From contig JAVLCC010000001.1 of the NCBI GenBank assembly GCA_031580995.1, positions 62,001 to 126,000 on the forward strand: DNA of 64,000 bases. Reading direction: 5' to 3'. The DNA is from CAJXVY01 sp031580995 (lineage in GTDB: Bacteria; Actinomycetota; Actinomycetes; Actinomycetales; Microbacteriaceae). Under the pieces are notes generated by a model. That model saw only the letters and a program-made list of their open reading frames with translations, had not been told where the DNA came from and made no database searches. Position 1 is the first letter of the stretch, and the number at the start of each line of letters is the position of its first letter. Positions 49,468-59,018 of the stretch are shown here, piece after piece. The position numbers and the translations under genes are program-made.

Positions 49468-49870
49468 TTCTTAAATACATCACACAGCCCAGGCAGAAAT
49501 CGAAATAGGCATTCAGCGCACTCGCTATAAATACCACTCCCAATCCAATTAGCACTCCTGCCAATGGGTCAATAACTGCGATGAGTAAACCAATTCCGCT
49601 GACGCTTAATCCCACCTGCTGTGCGAATTTTGGCGGTCTGGGGTCTTCGAGATACTCCGGAGCGCCAAGGCTTGGTCGAATTGCTCGAAAAAGCAAACCG
49701 TAGGGATGAGATTTTGGCAGAAATACTCCCCAAACGAAAAGCGCAAAAGTAATTCCGAGCAAGCTAAGTCCGGTGGCGATGTCTAGTTGAACCAGAACGA
49801 AACCTGATAAAGAGATCAGGCTGGTTACAGCAGCGCCAATTCTTGGAGCCCTAGGGTCAATTCTTTGCAT
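49436..49870 (-). CDS. DUF4395 family membrane protein
   Basis: The 144 residues have four membrane helices and the DUF4395 signature elements IDPRAPRIGAAVT, YGLLFRAIRPSLG, EDPRPPKFAQQVGL and LNAYFDFCLGCVMY, including a C-x-x-C pair at the end of the last helix. DUF4395 is often found with thioredoxin-like proteins, as here, where the upstream thioredoxin gene overlaps it by 14 nt. A role in membrane thiol redox is inferred from that pairing and the CLGC motif. Confidence 0.85.
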   Translation of the reverse strand: MQRIDPRAPRIGAAVTSLISLSGFVLVQLDIATGLSLLGITFALFVWGVFLPKSHPYGLLFRAIRPSLGAPEYLEDPRPPKFAQQVGLSVSGIGLLIAVIDPLAGVLIGLGVVFIASALNAYFDFCLGCVMYLRIRRLQSALAR

Positions 49871-50267
49871 TAGATAGCTCCTTGAGTTCTAATTCTGAAA
49901 TTTGTTTCTGGGTTATAGACCCTGACAGGCGTGTTCTAATTGTGCCGTTTTGTCCAATGAGTAAAAGCGTGGGTGTTTGCCTGATTTGCAATTTAGATGC
50001 CAGGTCCAGCCTGTTTGTCACGTCAATCTCGGCGAAGTTAATGTTTTTTGTTTGGAGGTTTTTTCTCACCTGTGGGCACTTTGAGCACAATTCGGTCGTA
50101 AACAGCAAAACTTCGGCACCGCTGGTGGAGGCCTCAACGCCAATGATTTTTTCCAATTCAACTCGAGAGGGAACCACACCCAGGGCTTCAATGCCTTTGA
50201 ACTTATAGCCAAACCCGATTGCGAGGGTCAGAGCAACAAGCCCCAAAACCGAATACAAGATGTCCAT
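49857..50267 (-). CDS. Thioredoxin-family protein
   Basis: A 136-residue protein with an N-terminal membrane helix (about 3-22) and a thioredoxin fold holding the redox pair in TTELCSKCPQ (C-S-K-C), the cis-proline in IRQTPTLLLIG and a C-terminal helix. The C-S-K-C pair differs from the CGPC of classical thioredoxin. It is cotranscribed with DUF4395, and probably reduces or oxidises external thiols. The ATG has a TAGGTT box 6 nt upstream and no Shine-Dalgarno. Confidence 0.87.
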   Translation of the reverse strand: MDILYSVLGLVALTLAIGFGYKFKGIEALGVVPSRVELEKIIGVEASTSGAEVLLFTTELCSKCPQVRKNLQTKNINFAEIDVTNRLDLASKLQIRQTPTLLLIGQNGTIRTRLSGSITQKQISELELKELSNAKN

Positions 50268-50273
50268 GCAAAA

Positions 50274-50279
50274 AACCTA
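50274..50279 (-). promoter_or_regulatory. -10 element of the thioredoxin gene (leaderless type)
   Basis: TAGGTT on the minus strand, 6 nt (TTTTGC) before the ATG at 50267. It faces away from the thyX promoter 55 bp away. Confidence 0.5.
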
Positions 50280-50334
50280 AGACAGTTTGAGTGCAAACCT
50301 GCGGTTGCTACCAAATGTTTAGCTTTGCCCGCAT

Positions 50335-50340
50335 TAGGCT
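50335..50340 (+). promoter_or_regulatory. -10 element of thyX (leaderless type)
   Basis: TAGGCT, 7 nt (GAGCGTC) before the GTG at 50348. It sets the thyX start at that codon. Confidence 0.55.
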
Positions 50341-50347
50341 GAGCGTC

Positions 50348-51073
50348 GTGAGCGAAATTGAATTCAGAAGCAATATGACAGTTGAGTTGGTGAGAGCCAG
50401 TGCTCAAGACAGCGATGTGATTTTTGCAGCTAGGGTTTCAACCCAGGGGGAACAAACTCTTGAAGCGGCGCAGGCTGAGCAAGAAGCGCAGAAAAAAGAC
50501 CGTGGATTATTGAATTTCCTAATGCGAGATCGACACGGCTCTCCCTTTGAGCATAATTCGATGACTTTTTATGTTCAGGCACCAATCTTTGTGTTCAGAG
50601 AGTTTATGCGTCATCGCATTGCAAGCTACAACGAGGAAAGCGGACGCTACCGCGAACTGAAACCTGTTTTTTATGTGCCAGATGAGAATCGCAATTTGAT
50701 TCAGGTTGGAAAGCCAGGTTCCTACGAATTCGAACCGGGAACAGCAGAGCAGATATCACTTGTTCAGCAAGAGGTGATGAGTGTCACCAGAGCAAGCTAT
50801 GAGTCTTATAAAAGGATGCTAGAAGCTGGTGTGGCAAGGGAGGTTGCACGAATTGCACTTCCTCTAAATATCTACTCAAGCATGTATGTGACTATGAATG
50901 CCCGCTCGCTGATGAACTTTCTAAGCCTGCGGACTAAGAGAGAGGATTCACATTTCCCTTCTTATCCGCAGCGTGAGATTGAGATGTGTGCGGAGCAGAT
51001 GGAAGACGCTTGGGCTAGTTTGATGCCCATCAGTCATGAGATGTTTAATCAAAACGGCAGAGTCGCTCCCTAA
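50348..51073 (+). CDS. thyX: Flavin-dependent thymidylate synthase
   Basis: ThyX makes dTMP from dUMP with FAD and methylene-tetrahydrofolate. The signature RHR-x7-S is seen in RHRIASYNEESGRYRE, and FLMRDRHGSPFEHN and NARSLMNFLSLR are further conserved blocks. The start is the GTG at 50348 (241 residues), because a TAGGCT box lies 7 nt upstream; the frame is open back to 50291, but the added residues (MQTCGCYQ...) lack family match. No thyA was seen in the window. Confidence 0.94.
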   Translation: MSEIEFRSNMTVELVRASAQDSDVIFAARVSTQGEQTLEAAQAEQEAQKKDRGLLNFLMRDRHGSPFEHNSMTFYVQAPIFVFREFMRHRIASYNEESGRYRELKPVFYVPDENRNLIQVGKPGSYEFEPGTAEQISLVQQEVMSVTRASYESYKRMLEAGVAREVARIALPLNIYSSMYVTMNARSLMNFLSLRTKREDSHFPSYPQREIEMCAEQMEDAWASLMPISHEMFNQNGRVAP

Positions 51074-51083
51074 ACCGAGGCGA

Positions 51084-51089
51084 TAGGCT
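51084..51089 (+). promoter_or_regulatory. -10 element of dapA (leaderless type)
   Basis: TAGGCT, 7 nt (GAAGCCT) before the dapA ATG, in the 23-bp gap after thyX. The hexamer and spacing equal those of thyX. Confidence 0.55.
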
Positions 51090-51096
51090 GAAGCCT

Positions 51097-52074
51097 ATGA
51101 GTTCAGAGCAAAGTTTATTCGGCCAGGTATTAGTTGCATTGGTGACCCCAATGACCAGCGACGGAGAAGTCAACTGGGACGATGTAGAAAAACATGTTGA
51201 TTATGTCGTAAGTGGCGGAGCTGATGGAGTGGTGGTCACAGGAACCACAGGTGAGACTTCAACACTCACCGATAAAGAAAAACTTCGTCTGGTGGAAGTG
51301 GCGAAAAAAGTAGCTGGAGATCGAGCAAAAATCATCACCGGTGGGCCATCAAATGAAACCGCCCACGCTATTGAACTCGCCAAGGCAAGCGAAAAAATCG
51401 GTGCCGATGGAGTTATGGCGGTCACCCCTTATTACAACAAGCCAACTCAGCAGGGCTTGCTGACTCATTTCCGAATGGTTGCGGATGCAACTGATTTACC
51501 AATGATTTTGTATGACATCCCCGGACGAACCGGAGTGCCGATTAAATTTGAAACAATCACCCGATTGGCAAAACACCCCAACATTGTTGCGGTGAAGGAT
51601 GCCAAGGGAGATTTTGCAGAAGTCTCCAGAGTGCTCAATGAAACTGATTTGCTGTATTTCAGCGGAGATGATGCAAATGCGCTTGCGCATATTGTTTTTG
51701 GTGCGACCGGTTTGATAGGTGTAACTGCGAATATTGCCCCGGTTGCTTACCGGGCAATGGTTGATGCGACCAATCAAAATGACTTTTTAGCTGCTCGTCA
51801 AGCTCACAATAAGCTAGAGCCTCTGGTTAGGGCGACTATGAATCATGTTCCTGGAACTGTTGCAGCCAAATACATCTTGCACGGTCTCGGTGATCTTTCA
51901 ACCCCCAGGGTGAGACTTCCGCTAGTCGGTCCAGAGGAGACCGAGGCTGCAAAAATCGAAGCAGATATTTACTCCGTAATTGATATCCCGGGTCTGAGTT
52001 TTGAAAACTGGCGACCCGATCGAAATGCAGCTGCCGGCGGAGCACTTCCTAAAGTTGCCGGAACCACTCGATGA
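51097..52074 (+). CDS. dapA: 4-hydroxy-tetrahydrodipicolinate synthase
   Basis: DapA condenses pyruvate and aspartate semialdehyde, the first step of lysine and diaminopimelate synthesis. It is a 325-residue TIM-barrel aldolase with GTTGETSTLTDKEK, the tyrosine loop in VTPYYNKPTQQGL and the Schiff-base lysine in NIVAVKDAKGD. The C-terminus extends about 25 residues beyond the usual end, probably as an added flexible tail. The tail overlaps rnj (ATGA). Confidence 0.96.
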   Translation: MSSEQSLFGQVLVALVTPMTSDGEVNWDDVEKHVDYVVSGGADGVVVTGTTGETSTLTDKEKLRLVEVAKKVAGDRAKIITGGPSNETAHAIELAKASEKIGADGVMAVTPYYNKPTQQGLLTHFRMVADATDLPMILYDIPGRTGVPIKFETITRLAKHPNIVAVKDAKGDFAEVSRVLNETDLLYFSGDDANALAHIVFGATGLIGVTANIAPVAYRAMVDATNQNDFLAARQAHNKLEPLVRATMNHVPGTVAAKYILHGLGDLSTPRVRLPLVGPEETEAAKIEADIYSVIDIPGLSFENWRPDRNAAAGGALPKVAGTTR

Positions 52075-53738
52075 ACTTACCTAAGTTAGCTAAGGGAACA
52101 CTGCGCATAGTCCCTCTCGGGGGTATCGGAGAAATCGGTCGCAACATGACCGTTTTTGAGCTGAATGGGAAACTGCTAATCGTTGACTGCGGAGTGTTAT
52201 TTCCTGAAGAGCACCACCCCGGAGTTGATGTCATCCTTCCAGATTTTGGCTACATCGAAGATCGCATCGACGATGTTATCGGGCTAGTGCTAACTCACGG
52301 TCACGAAGACCATATCGGTGGCGTTCCCTATTTGCTTCGACTAAAGCAAGACATTCCTATTCTGGGTTCCTCGCTGACACTTGCATTCATAGAGGCAAAG
52401 CTAAAAGAGCACCGAATTACCCCATTTACTCACACTGTTTCAGAGGGTCAGAAAGAGCAGATGGCTGGTTTTGACCTGGAGTTTATTGCGGTGAATCACT
52501 CCATCCCCGATGCACTTGCAGTGGTTATCAAATCAGAGGCTGGAACTGTTTTACACACCGGAGATTTCAAAATGGATCAGTTGCCCCTGGATGGGAGACT
52601 TACCGATCTAAACGCATTCGCAAAAGTTGGAGACCAGGGGCTAGATCTTTTCTTGGTAGATAGCACCAATGCGGATGTTCCTGGATTTACTCCTTTGGAA
52701 AAAGAGATTGGCCCGGTCATTGAAAATGTGATTGCTAAAACCCCAGGCAAAGTTGTGGTGGCATCTTTTGCATCTCACGTTCACAGGGTTCAACAAGTTT
52801 TAGATGCCGCACATGCAAATAATCGTCGGGTGGCGCTAGTTGGTCGATCAATGGTTCGAAACATGCAAATTGCAGCTGACCTTGGGTTTTTGAGAGTGCC
52901 TGAGGGCCTGTTGATTGATGTTAAAAAAGCTGGTGATGTTCCAGATAACAGAATCGTTTTCATGTCCACCGGTAGCCAGGGGGAACCGATGGCAGTTTTG
53001 AGTCGCATGTCCAATCAAGACCATGCAATTCAGATTGGAACAGAAGACACGGTGTTATTGGCCTCGAGTTTGATCCCGGGAAATGAAAATGCCGTTTACC
53101 GAGTGATTGACAAACTGAGCGCGCTGGGTGCAAATGTCGTTCACAAGGGAAATGCCAAGGTGCACGTCAGTGGTCACAGTGCTGCGGGTGAACTGTTGTA
53201 TTGCTTCAATGTGCTGAAGCCTAAAAACGTGATGCCGGTGCACGGAGAATTCCGTCACTTGGCTGCTTGCGCAAAGCTGGCTGAGCAAACAGGTGTTCCT
53301 CCCGAGCGAATCCTGGTGGGCGAAGACGGGTCTGTAATTGACCTTGCAAACGGCATTGCTGAAATCGTAGGAAAAGTCGAGTGCGGGATGCTTTTTGTGG
53401 ATGGCAAAACAGTCGGAAAGATTACAGAGGATGACCTCAAAGACAGGATGACGTTAGCCGCAGAGGGGTTTGTTTCGATTTTTGTGGTGATTGATCCAGA
53501 CACTGGCGTGGTTATCGAAGGCCCTGAGATTAGGGCTCGTGCGTATGCCGAAGAGGACCATGTTTTTGATGACATAAAGCCCGAGATTCAAAGGGCTTTA
53601 GACAAAGCAGCCAGCGAAGGTGTTCGGGATACATATCAGTTCCAGCAGGTGATTCGAAGAACCATCGGAGGCTGGGTGAATAAAGCCCACAGACGGCGTC
53701 CAATGATTATTCCGGTGGTCGTTCAGTCCAGACGCTAG
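52071..53738 (+). CDS. rnj: Ribonuclease J
   Basis: RNase J is a metallo-beta-lactamase/beta-CASP nuclease with endo- and 5'-3' exonuclease activity in mRNA decay and rRNA maturation. The 555 residues show the metal site THGHEDHIGG, VLHTGDFKMD, and the beta-CASP segment FASHVHRVQQ and VSGHSAAGE. It overlaps dapA. Its position dapA-rnj-ftsK is conserved in actinobacteria. With PNPase in the same window, much of the RNA-decay machinery is represented. Confidence 0.95.
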   Translation: MNLPKLAKGTLRIVPLGGIGEIGRNMTVFELNGKLLIVDCGVLFPEEHHPGVDVILPDFGYIEDRIDDVIGLVLTHGHEDHIGGVPYLLRLKQDIPILGSSLTLAFIEAKLKEHRITPFTHTVSEGQKEQMAGFDLEFIAVNHSIPDALAVVIKSEAGTVLHTGDFKMDQLPLDGRLTDLNAFAKVGDQGLDLFLVDSTNADVPGFTPLEKEIGPVIENVIAKTPGKVVVASFASHVHRVQQVLDAAHANNRRVALVGRSMVRNMQIAADLGFLRVPEGLLIDVKKAGDVPDNRIVFMSTGSQGEPMAVLSRMSNQDHAIQIGTEDTVLLASSLIPGNENAVYRVIDKLSALGANVVHKGNAKVHVSGHSAAGELLYCFNVLKPKNVMPVHGEFRHLAACAKLAEQTGVPPERILVGEDGSVIDLANGIAEIVGKVECGMLFVDGKTVGKITEDDLKDRMTLAAEGFVSIFVVIDPDTGVVIEGPEIRARAYAEEDHVFDDIKPEIQRALDKAASEGVRDTYQFQQVIRRTIGGWVNKAHRRRPMIIPVVVQSRR

Positions 53739-53774
53739 CCGTTGTGCCTAAGCTGAATTTTGGCTTGAGCTTGC

Positions 53775-53780
53775 TAGTTT
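53775..53780 (+). promoter_or_regulatory. -10 element of ftsK (leaderless type)
   Basis: TAGTTT, 6 nt (TGTGCC) before the ftsK ATG at 53787, in the 48-bp gap after rnj. Confidence 0.45.
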
Positions 53781-53786
53781 TGTGCC

Positions 53787-56192
53787 ATGGCACGCAAGAC
53801 ACCGCCGCCGAAAAGGCCAGCGGCCAAAAACCGCAAAGCACCCGCGAAAACAGCTAAGACTGCAACGGGTGCAAGTTTTTGGGGCTCGCTGGCAAGTTTT
53901 TACATGCTTTTAGCTCACGGCATGGGTTCGCTAATCCGTGCTTTTTCAACCGAGAAGCTTGCAGATTCCGACAGGCGAGACGGTGCACCGTTTTTGTTGT
54001 TCTTGCTGAGCATTTTGGGGGCAGTGTTTGCCTGGTTTTTGATTGACGTTGGCTGGGCGCAGGATATCCACTACTACAGCTTCGGATTACTTTTCGGTTC
54101 GGTTTCCAGGGTATTTCCGGTGCTGTTGCTGATTTATGCAATCTATCTTTTTAGATCCCCCGCCTCAGTCAAGGACAGTTCAAGATTCGCTGCTGGGTTC
54201 TGGCTTTTTCTAGCAACTGTCTCAGCTTTTTTTCATATCTTTGGAGAAAGGCCTCAACCCTCAGGGGTAATAAGCGAGGGTCCGTTTGATTTTGCCACAG
54301 CGGGCGGGCTATTCGGTTGGTTGATTGGTGAGCCAACGGTTTCACTTCTGAGTATTTATGGAGCTGTTCCAGTCTTGATTGTTTTGCTTGCTGTTTCAGT
54401 GTTGGTGATGACTAGAACAGCACCCAATCAGATAATCAGCAGATTTGCTGATTTATATGAATTTTTATTTGGGACCAGACCTCAACGCAAGCAAAAAGTG
54501 GCTGCTGATTGGTGGCAAAAGGAAAAAGAATCTAGTCAGGCTTTTGAAAACCCGGTGATTTTGGAAGAACCAGAGATTGAAGCTGAAGCGGAAACTGAGC
54601 AAGAGTCCTCAATAGAAGATCTGCCAACCGAGCCCATCGGAATCCCAGAACAAATTGAACAGGAACCAGAGTTCTTAGCTGAGAAAACTGTCCCCACAGG
54701 CCCCTACCAACTTCCCAGCATGTCTTTATTGGAGGCAGGAACTCCAATCAAGGCATCAAGTGATCACAATCAAAGATCAGCTGATTCGATCAATGCTGTG
54801 TTTAAGGAATTTGGCGTGCAGGCTCGGGTTAGTGGTTTCACCCGCGGCCCAACAGTCACCACCTACGAGGTGGAGCTTGGCACGGGTGTGAAGGTGGAGA
54901 CTGTCACCAGACTCACCAACAACATCTCTTACGCAGTTGCCTCCAGCGAGGTCCGAATTCTTGCTCCAATCCCTGGCAAAAGTGCAATTGGTATTGAAAT
55001 ACCAAATGCCGATCGGGAGACAGTCACTCTGGGTGATGTTTTGAAATCCAAAAATGCTTCACAGTCTAAACACCCGCTGACCATTGGCGTTGGCAAAGAT
55101 GCCGAGGGCGGTTTCGTGGTGGCCAATTTGTCAAAAATGCCCCACCTTTTGGTTGCTGGAGCGACTGGTGCGGGAAAGTCAAGCTTTATAAATTCAATGA
55201 TTACATCTGTTTTGATGCGGGCAACTCCAGCTGAGGTGAGAATGGTGCTGGTTGACCCAAAGCGTGTAGAACTTTCGATTTACCAAGGTGTCCCGCACCT
55301 GGTAACGCCAATTATCACCAATCCAAAAAAAGCCGCCGAAGCATTGCAGTGGGTGGTTAGGGAAATGGATAGTCGCTATGACGATTTGGCTCAGTTTGGA
55401 TTCAAACACATTGATGATTTCAACCGAGCTGTTGTTAATGGGGAGCTAAAACTTCCGGAGGGTTCAAAGCGAGAGCTGCAAACCTACCCCTACTTGCTTG
55501 TGGTGGTGGATGAGTTGGCTGATCTGATGATTGTCGCCCCAAGGGATGTTGAGGATGCAATCGTTAGAATCACGCAGCTGGCTAGGGCAAGTGGTATTCA
55601 CCTTGTTTTGGCTACCCAAAGACCCTCAGTTGATGTCGTTACTGGATTAATCAAGGCAAACGTTCCCTCCAGGATGGCCTTCTCGGTTTCCAGTGTCACC
55701 GATTCAAGAGTTATCCTCGATGGCCCTGGAGCTGAAAAACTGGTTGGGCAGGGTGATGCATTATTTAACCCAATGGGAACGAATAGGTCTTTGCGAGTTC
55801 AGGGTTCATGGATCTCTGAGGACGAAGTTGAAAAGGTCGTGGCTCACGTAAAAAGCCAAATGGAGCCCAACTATCGAAATGATGTTATGCAAAGCCAGAG
55901 CTCGGCAGTTGCTGATAGTGAGATTGGCGATGATCTAGAGCTTGTTTTGAAAGCTTGCGAACTGATAGTGAATAGCCAGTTCGGTTCCACCAGCATGCTG
56001 CAAAGAAAGCTTAGGGTGGGCTTTGCCAAGGCTGGGCGATTGATGGATCTTTTAGAAAGTTATCGAGTGGTTGGTCCAAGCGAGGGTTCAAAGGCTCGAG
56101 AAGTGTTAGTAAAACCAGATGATTTGGCGCAAGCTTTGGCTAGACTCCGAGGAGAAACCGAGGAAGAGGCAAGTGCGCAAGAAGGCGATTAG
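53787..56192 (+). CDS. ftsK: DNA translocase FtsK/SpoIIIE
   Basis: FtsK pumps chromosomal DNA through the division septum and activates dimer resolution. The 801 residues have a Lys/Pro-rich start, four membrane helices (within about 65-215), an acidic linker, a motor with Walker [14 protein letters not shown] and Walker [14 protein letters not shown], the [15 protein letters not shown] segment, and a C-terminal winged-helix gamma domain ([30 protein letters not shown]) that reads polarity sequences. The next gene begins inside its 3' end. Confidence 0.96.
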   Translation: MARKTPPPKRPAAKNRKAPAKTAKTATGASFWGSLASFYMLLAHGMGSLIRAFSTEKLADSDRRDGAPFLLFLLSILGAVFAWFLIDVGWAQDIHYYSFGLLFGSVSRVFPVLLLIYAIYLFRSPASVKDSSRFAAGFWLFLATVSAFFHIFGERPQPSGVISEGPFDFATAGGLFGWLIGEPTVSLLSIYGAVPVLIVLLAVSVLVMTRTAPNQIISRFADLYEFLFGTRPQRKQKVAADWWQKEKESSQAFENPVILEEPEIEAEAETEQESSIEDLPTEPIGIPEQIEQEPEFLAEKTVPTGPYQLPSMSLLEAGTPIKASSDHNQRSADSINAVFKEFGVQARVSGFTRGPTVTTYEVELGTGVKVETVTRLTNNISYAVASSEVRILAPIPGKSAIGIEIPNADRETVTLGDVLKSKNASQSKHPLTIGVGKDAEGGFVVANLSKMPHLLVAGATGAGKSSFINSMITSVLMRATPAEVRMVLVDPKRVELSIYQGVPHLVTPIITNPKKAAEALQWVVREMDSRYDDLAQFGFKHIDDFNRAVVNGELKLPEGSKRELQTYPYLLVVVDELADLMIVAPRDVEDAIVRITQLARASGIHLVLATQRPSVDVVTGLIKANVPSRMAFSVSSVTDSRVILDGPGAEKLVGQGDALFNPMGTNRSLRVQGSWISEDEVEKVVAHVKSQMEPNYRNDVMQSQSSAVADSEIGDDLELVLKACELIVNSQFGSTSMLQRKLRVGFAKAGRLMDLLESYRVVGPSEGSKAREVLVKPDDLAQALARLRGETEEEASAQEGD

Positions 56193-56718
56193 GCAGATAC
56201 CAAACGCAATCACTGTGTTGCGCATTTTGCTAGTACCGCTGGTTATCTTTTTATTAGTCGAGGCAGAAAACTCATGGGAGCTGTGGCTTGCCGTATTTTT
56301 CTTTATTCTCAGTGCAGCCACAGACGGGATTGACGGCGCCATAGCGAGAAGAAAAGACCTGGTGAGTAAAACCGGTCAATTGCTTGATCCAATTGCTGAT
56401 AAGGCTTTGTTGGGTGGATCGCTTATTGCCCTGAGTTATGTTGGCCAAGTTAGCTGGATTCCGACACTATTGATTCTCTCGAGAGAGATTGTTGTAACCA
56501 TTTATCGATTGGTTGTCGCCAAGCGCAGGGTTATCGCCGCTAGCAAGGGCGGAAAGCTGAAGACTGTCATTCAATCCACTGCAATTCCAATTGTGATAGC
56601 TCCCATTGAGTTTTTAGGGGAGTGGGTATTGGTTTTGAATCAGGCAGTCATCTGGATTGCCGTTTTAGCAACTCTCTGGAGCGGCTATGAGTTTTTTAGG
56701 AAACAATTTGTTAGCTGA
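56173..56718 (+). CDS. pgsA: CDP-diacylglycerol--glycerol-3-phosphate 3-phosphatidyltransferase (CDP-alcohol phosphatidyltransferase)
   Basis: This integral membrane enzyme makes phosphatidylglycerol phosphate. The family motif D-G-x2-A-R-x8-G-x3-D-x3-D is present as [27 protein letters not shown] (shown in part: DGIDGAIAR and GQLLDPIAD). About five membrane helices follow. The GTG at 56173 has a GGAAGAGG Shine-Dalgarno and gives 181 residues starting [17 protein letters not shown]; an ATG at 56119 would add 18 residues encoded within ftsK. It overlaps ftsK by 20 nt. Other CDP-alcohol transferases (e.g. phosphatidylinositol-phosphate synthase) are less likely. Confidence 0.87.
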   Translation: MRKKAIRQIPNAITVLRILLVPLVIFLLVEAENSWELWLAVFFFILSAATDGIDGAIARRKDLVSKTGQLLDPIADKALLGGSLIALSYVGQVSWIPTLLILSREIVVTIYRLVVAKRRVIAASKGGKLKTVIQSTAIPIVIAPIEFLGEWVLVLNQAVIWIAVLATLWSGYEFFRKQFVS

Positions 56719-57193
56719 GGTTTTGGAGCATTGCAGAAAGCGCGGTCTAAAGATTGCCGTTATCGAAAGCCTCACCGGAGGTTTGCTGGCCAATCGGTTT
56801 GTCAGCGTCAGTGGTGCCAGTGATGTTTTTTTAGGCGGGGTTATTGCCTACCAGGACGAACTCAAATCGTATTTCGCGAGCGTTTCTCCATCGCTGATTC
56901 AATCTCAAACTGCTGTGGATGCCGAGGTTGCCTCACAGATGGCCGCAGGAATCAGATCGCGCTTTTCATCAGTTATGGACATAGCTAAGGAATCCGTGAT
57001 TGGAATCTCCACCACCGGTGTAGCGGGACCAGATGCAGTTGGTGAGCATCCAGTGGGCGAGGTTTATATCGGAATTTCCGTGTGGGGTGGAGAGAGCGTT
57101 TATCAGTATCAACTTCAGGGTGACCGTCAGCAAATCCGAGAACAGGCTTGCGATAGAGCAATTGAAGCTTTCCGGGAACAACTGGGTCAGTAG
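56687..57193 (+). CDS. cinA: CinA-family protein (nicotinamide-nucleotide amidohydrolase domain)
   Basis: The 168 residues correspond to the C-terminal amidase (PncC) domain of CinA, which deamidates NMN in the pyridine-nucleotide cycle; the N-terminal COG1058 domain is absent, as in short CinA proteins. Conserved elements are AVIESLTGGLLANR, GASDVFLGGVIAYQ and ISTTGVAGPD with GEVYIGISV. The ATG at 56687 overlaps pgsA by 32 nt; a TTG at 56708 with AGGAA upstream is an alternative start. The cinA-HTH-recA neighbourhood is common. Confidence 0.9.
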   Translation: MSFLGNNLLAEVLEHCRKRGLKIAVIESLTGGLLANRFVSVSGASDVFLGGVIAYQDELKSYFASVSPSLIQSQTAVDAEVASQMAAGIRSRFSSVMDIAKESVIGISTTGVAGPDAVGEHPVGEVYIGISVWGGESVYQYQLQGDRQQIREQACDRAIEAFREQLGQ

Positions 57194-57239
57194 TCTGGTT
57201 AGTTAATTATCAGCAACTTTTGAGGCGCTCACATAGAAA

Positions 57240-57584
57240 ATGACGGCGGGCTCAACTAGTGTTGAAGCTCAGGAGGTTGAATTGCTACTACGTCAACAAA
57301 TTGGTGAGGTTCTAAGGACCCACCGCCTGCACAAGGGAATGACTCTCAGGCAGGTCGCGGGACGCGCCAGCGTTGCTTTGGGTTACCTAAGCGAGGTCGA
57401 GCGTGGACAAAAGGAAGTTTCGAGTGAAATCTTGCAGTCAGTAGCTGACTCCCTAGAAGTTCCCCTTTCACTAATCATTCGCCAGGTGAGCGATCGAGTT
57501 GCGGCAAGCGAAGGGGTCTACATTCCCGACACAGTTCCGGACGAGTTCGTTTCAGAGGCTGGTCTGGTCTCCGAAAACTCCTAA
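57240..57584 (+). CDS. XRE/ClgR-like helix-turn-helix regulator
   Basis: The 114-residue protein has one HTH_3 domain (about residues 18-75): IGEVLRTHRLHKGMTLRQVAG, then VALGYLSEVERGQKEVSSE. This sequence and its site between cinA and recA match ClgR, an actinobacterial activator of clp protease and other stress genes, though ClgR function here is inferred. The C-terminal tail (SEAGLVSENS) is short and hydrophobic at its end, as in ClgR proteins controlled by Clp proteolysis. Confidence 0.85.
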   Translation: MTAGSTSVEAQEVELLLRQQIGEVLRTHRLHKGMTLRQVAGRASVALGYLSEVERGQKEVSSEILQSVADSLEVPLSLIIRQVSDRVAASEGVYIPDTVPDEFVSEAGLVSENS

Positions 57585-57595
57585 TAGCTCAGTAA

Positions 57596-57829
57596 TTGCG
57601 CCTATCTGAATTTCACTTCCTCATGAATGAGGAGTTTGGTGAAAGCTATTCCGAGATCCTTAGGCGAGATCTGCATTTGCAGGAGCTATCGGACAAAACC
57701 CCAAATGAGGCTTTAGCAGATGGCGAAGATCCCAAAGATATTTGGTTAGCCATCTGCAGGTCTCAGCAGGTTCCAAAATCAAGGTGGGCTGGAAAGCCGG
57801 TCGTAAAAAGAAAAACCGACACGCAATAG
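57596..57829 (+). CDS. DUF3046 family protein
   Basis: A 77-residue protein with the DUF3046 pattern RLSEFHFLMNEEFGESYSEILRRDLHL, DKTPNEALADGEDPKDIWLAICR. Function unknown; it is conserved beside recA in many actinobacteria. The TTG start is 11 nt after the preceding stop. Little Shine-Dalgarno is visible, so translation may be coupled to the upstream gene. Confidence 0.85.
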   Translation: MRLSEFHFLMNEEFGESYSEILRRDLHLQELSDKTPNEALADGEDPKDIWLAICRSQQVPKSRWAGKPVVKRKTDTQ

Positions 57830-57853
57830 ATATTCGAAATTTTGTTCGAATAT
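57830..57853 (+). promoter_or_regulatory. LexA (SOS) box of recA
   Basis: A perfect 9-bp inverted repeat ATATTCGAA-ATTTTG-TTCGAATAT. The core CGAAATTTTGTTCG (57835-57848) agrees with the Gram-positive LexA site CGAAC-N4-GTTCG except for A in place of the inner C. Its right arm overlaps a TATGAT -10 box at 57851-57856, so bound LexA would block recA transcription. Confidence 0.8.
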
Positions 57854-57856
57854 GAT
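57851..57856 (+). promoter_or_regulatory. -10 element of recA
   Basis: TATGAT next to the LexA box. It would start transcription near 57863, giving a leader of about 105 nt that ends in the AAAGG Shine-Dalgarno before recA. Confidence 0.55.
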
Positions 57857-57968
57857 TTAGTTTGTTCACATAGTTGAAAAAGAGTAATTTTTCCACAATC
57901 GGCATTGCTTACCGCTTTGTCGGCCACTGAAAAATTAGGGTTTTGAAAAAGAATTGGAAAGGCCAAAA

Positions 57969-59018
57969 ATGCCATCAGCAGCAGATAGAGACAAAGCTCT
58001 CGACGCAGCGCTTTCACAAATCGATCGTCAGTTCGGCAAGGGTGCCATCATGCGTTTGGGGTCTGAGGAACGAGCACCAATCGAATCCATTTCCACTGGT
58101 TCGATTGCACTTGACGCAGCATTAGGAATTGGTGGTTTACCCAGAGGTCGAATAGTAGAGATTTATGGTCCAGAGTCCAGCGGTAAAACCACAGTTGCAC
58201 TGCACGCTATTGCCAATGCGCAGAAAAACGGAGGAGTAGCTGCATTCATTGATGCTGAGCACGCACTTGATCCAAACTACGCACAAGCTTTAGGCGTAAA
58301 TATTGATGATTTGCTGGTGAGCCAGCCAGACACCGGTGAGCAGGCGCTAGAGATAGCTGACATGCTGATCCGGTCCGGATCTGTCGATGTAGTTGTAGTT
58401 GACTCGGTAGCGGCTTTGACCCCTCGAGCAGAAATCGAGGGTGAAATGGGTGATTCTCACGTTGGTTTGCAGGCAAGGCTTATGTCACAGGCACTTCGAA
58501 AACTAACTGGTGCGGTTCACAACACCAAGACAACTGCGATTTTTATTAATCAGCTCCGCGAAAAAGTTGGTGTCTTCTTCGGCTCTCCAGAAATCACCAG
58601 TGGTGGAAAGGCTTTGAAGTTCTATGCCAGTGTGAGATTGGACATCAGAAGAATTGAAACTCTGAAGGACGGCCAGAACTCTGTTGGAAACAGGGCGCGC
58701 GTGAAGGTAGTCAAAAATAAGCTAGCGGCTCCGTTTAGGCAGGCTGAGTTTGACATCATGTTCGGTAAGGGAATCTCTCGAGAGGGTTCACTCATTGACT
58801 TGGCGGTCGAGAATGAGATTGTCAAAAAGAGTGGTGCCTGGTACACCTACGAGGGCGATCAGCTGGGACAGGGAAAAGAGAACTCAAGAAATTACTTACT
58901 TGAAAATCCTGCGATCAGTGACGAGATTGAGCAAAAGCTTCGAGTAACACTTGGAATCGGAACCCCAGTTCCAGTAGCAGATTTGGAAAAGGGAGATGAA
59001 GAGTCCAAAGCTAGCTAG
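57969..59018 (+). CDS. recA: Recombinase A
   Basis: RecA drives homologous recombination and triggers LexA self-cleavage. The 349 residues have Walker [10 protein letters not shown] (about residue 67), [13 protein letters not shown] (Walker B), loop L1 near [18 protein letters not shown] and L2 with the [16 protein letters not shown] region. No intein is present. I use the ATG at 57969 after AAAGG; a TTG five codons upstream is in frame. recX overlaps the last 23 nt. Confidence 0.97.
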   Translation: MPSAADRDKALDAALSQIDRQFGKGAIMRLGSEERAPIESISTGSIALDAALGIGGLPRGRIVEIYGPESSGKTTVALHAIANAQKNGGVAAFIDAEHALDPNYAQALGVNIDDLLVSQPDTGEQALEIADMLIRSGSVDVVVVDSVAALTPRAEIEGEMGDSHVGLQARLMSQALRKLTGAVHNTKTTAIFINQLREKVGVFFGSPEITSGGKALKFYASVRLDIRRIETLKDGQNSVGNRARVKVVKNKLAAPFRQAEFDIMFGKGISREGSLIDLAVENEIVKKSGAWYTYEGDQLGQGKENSRNYLLENPAISDEIEQKLRVTLGIGTPVPVADLEKGDEESKAS

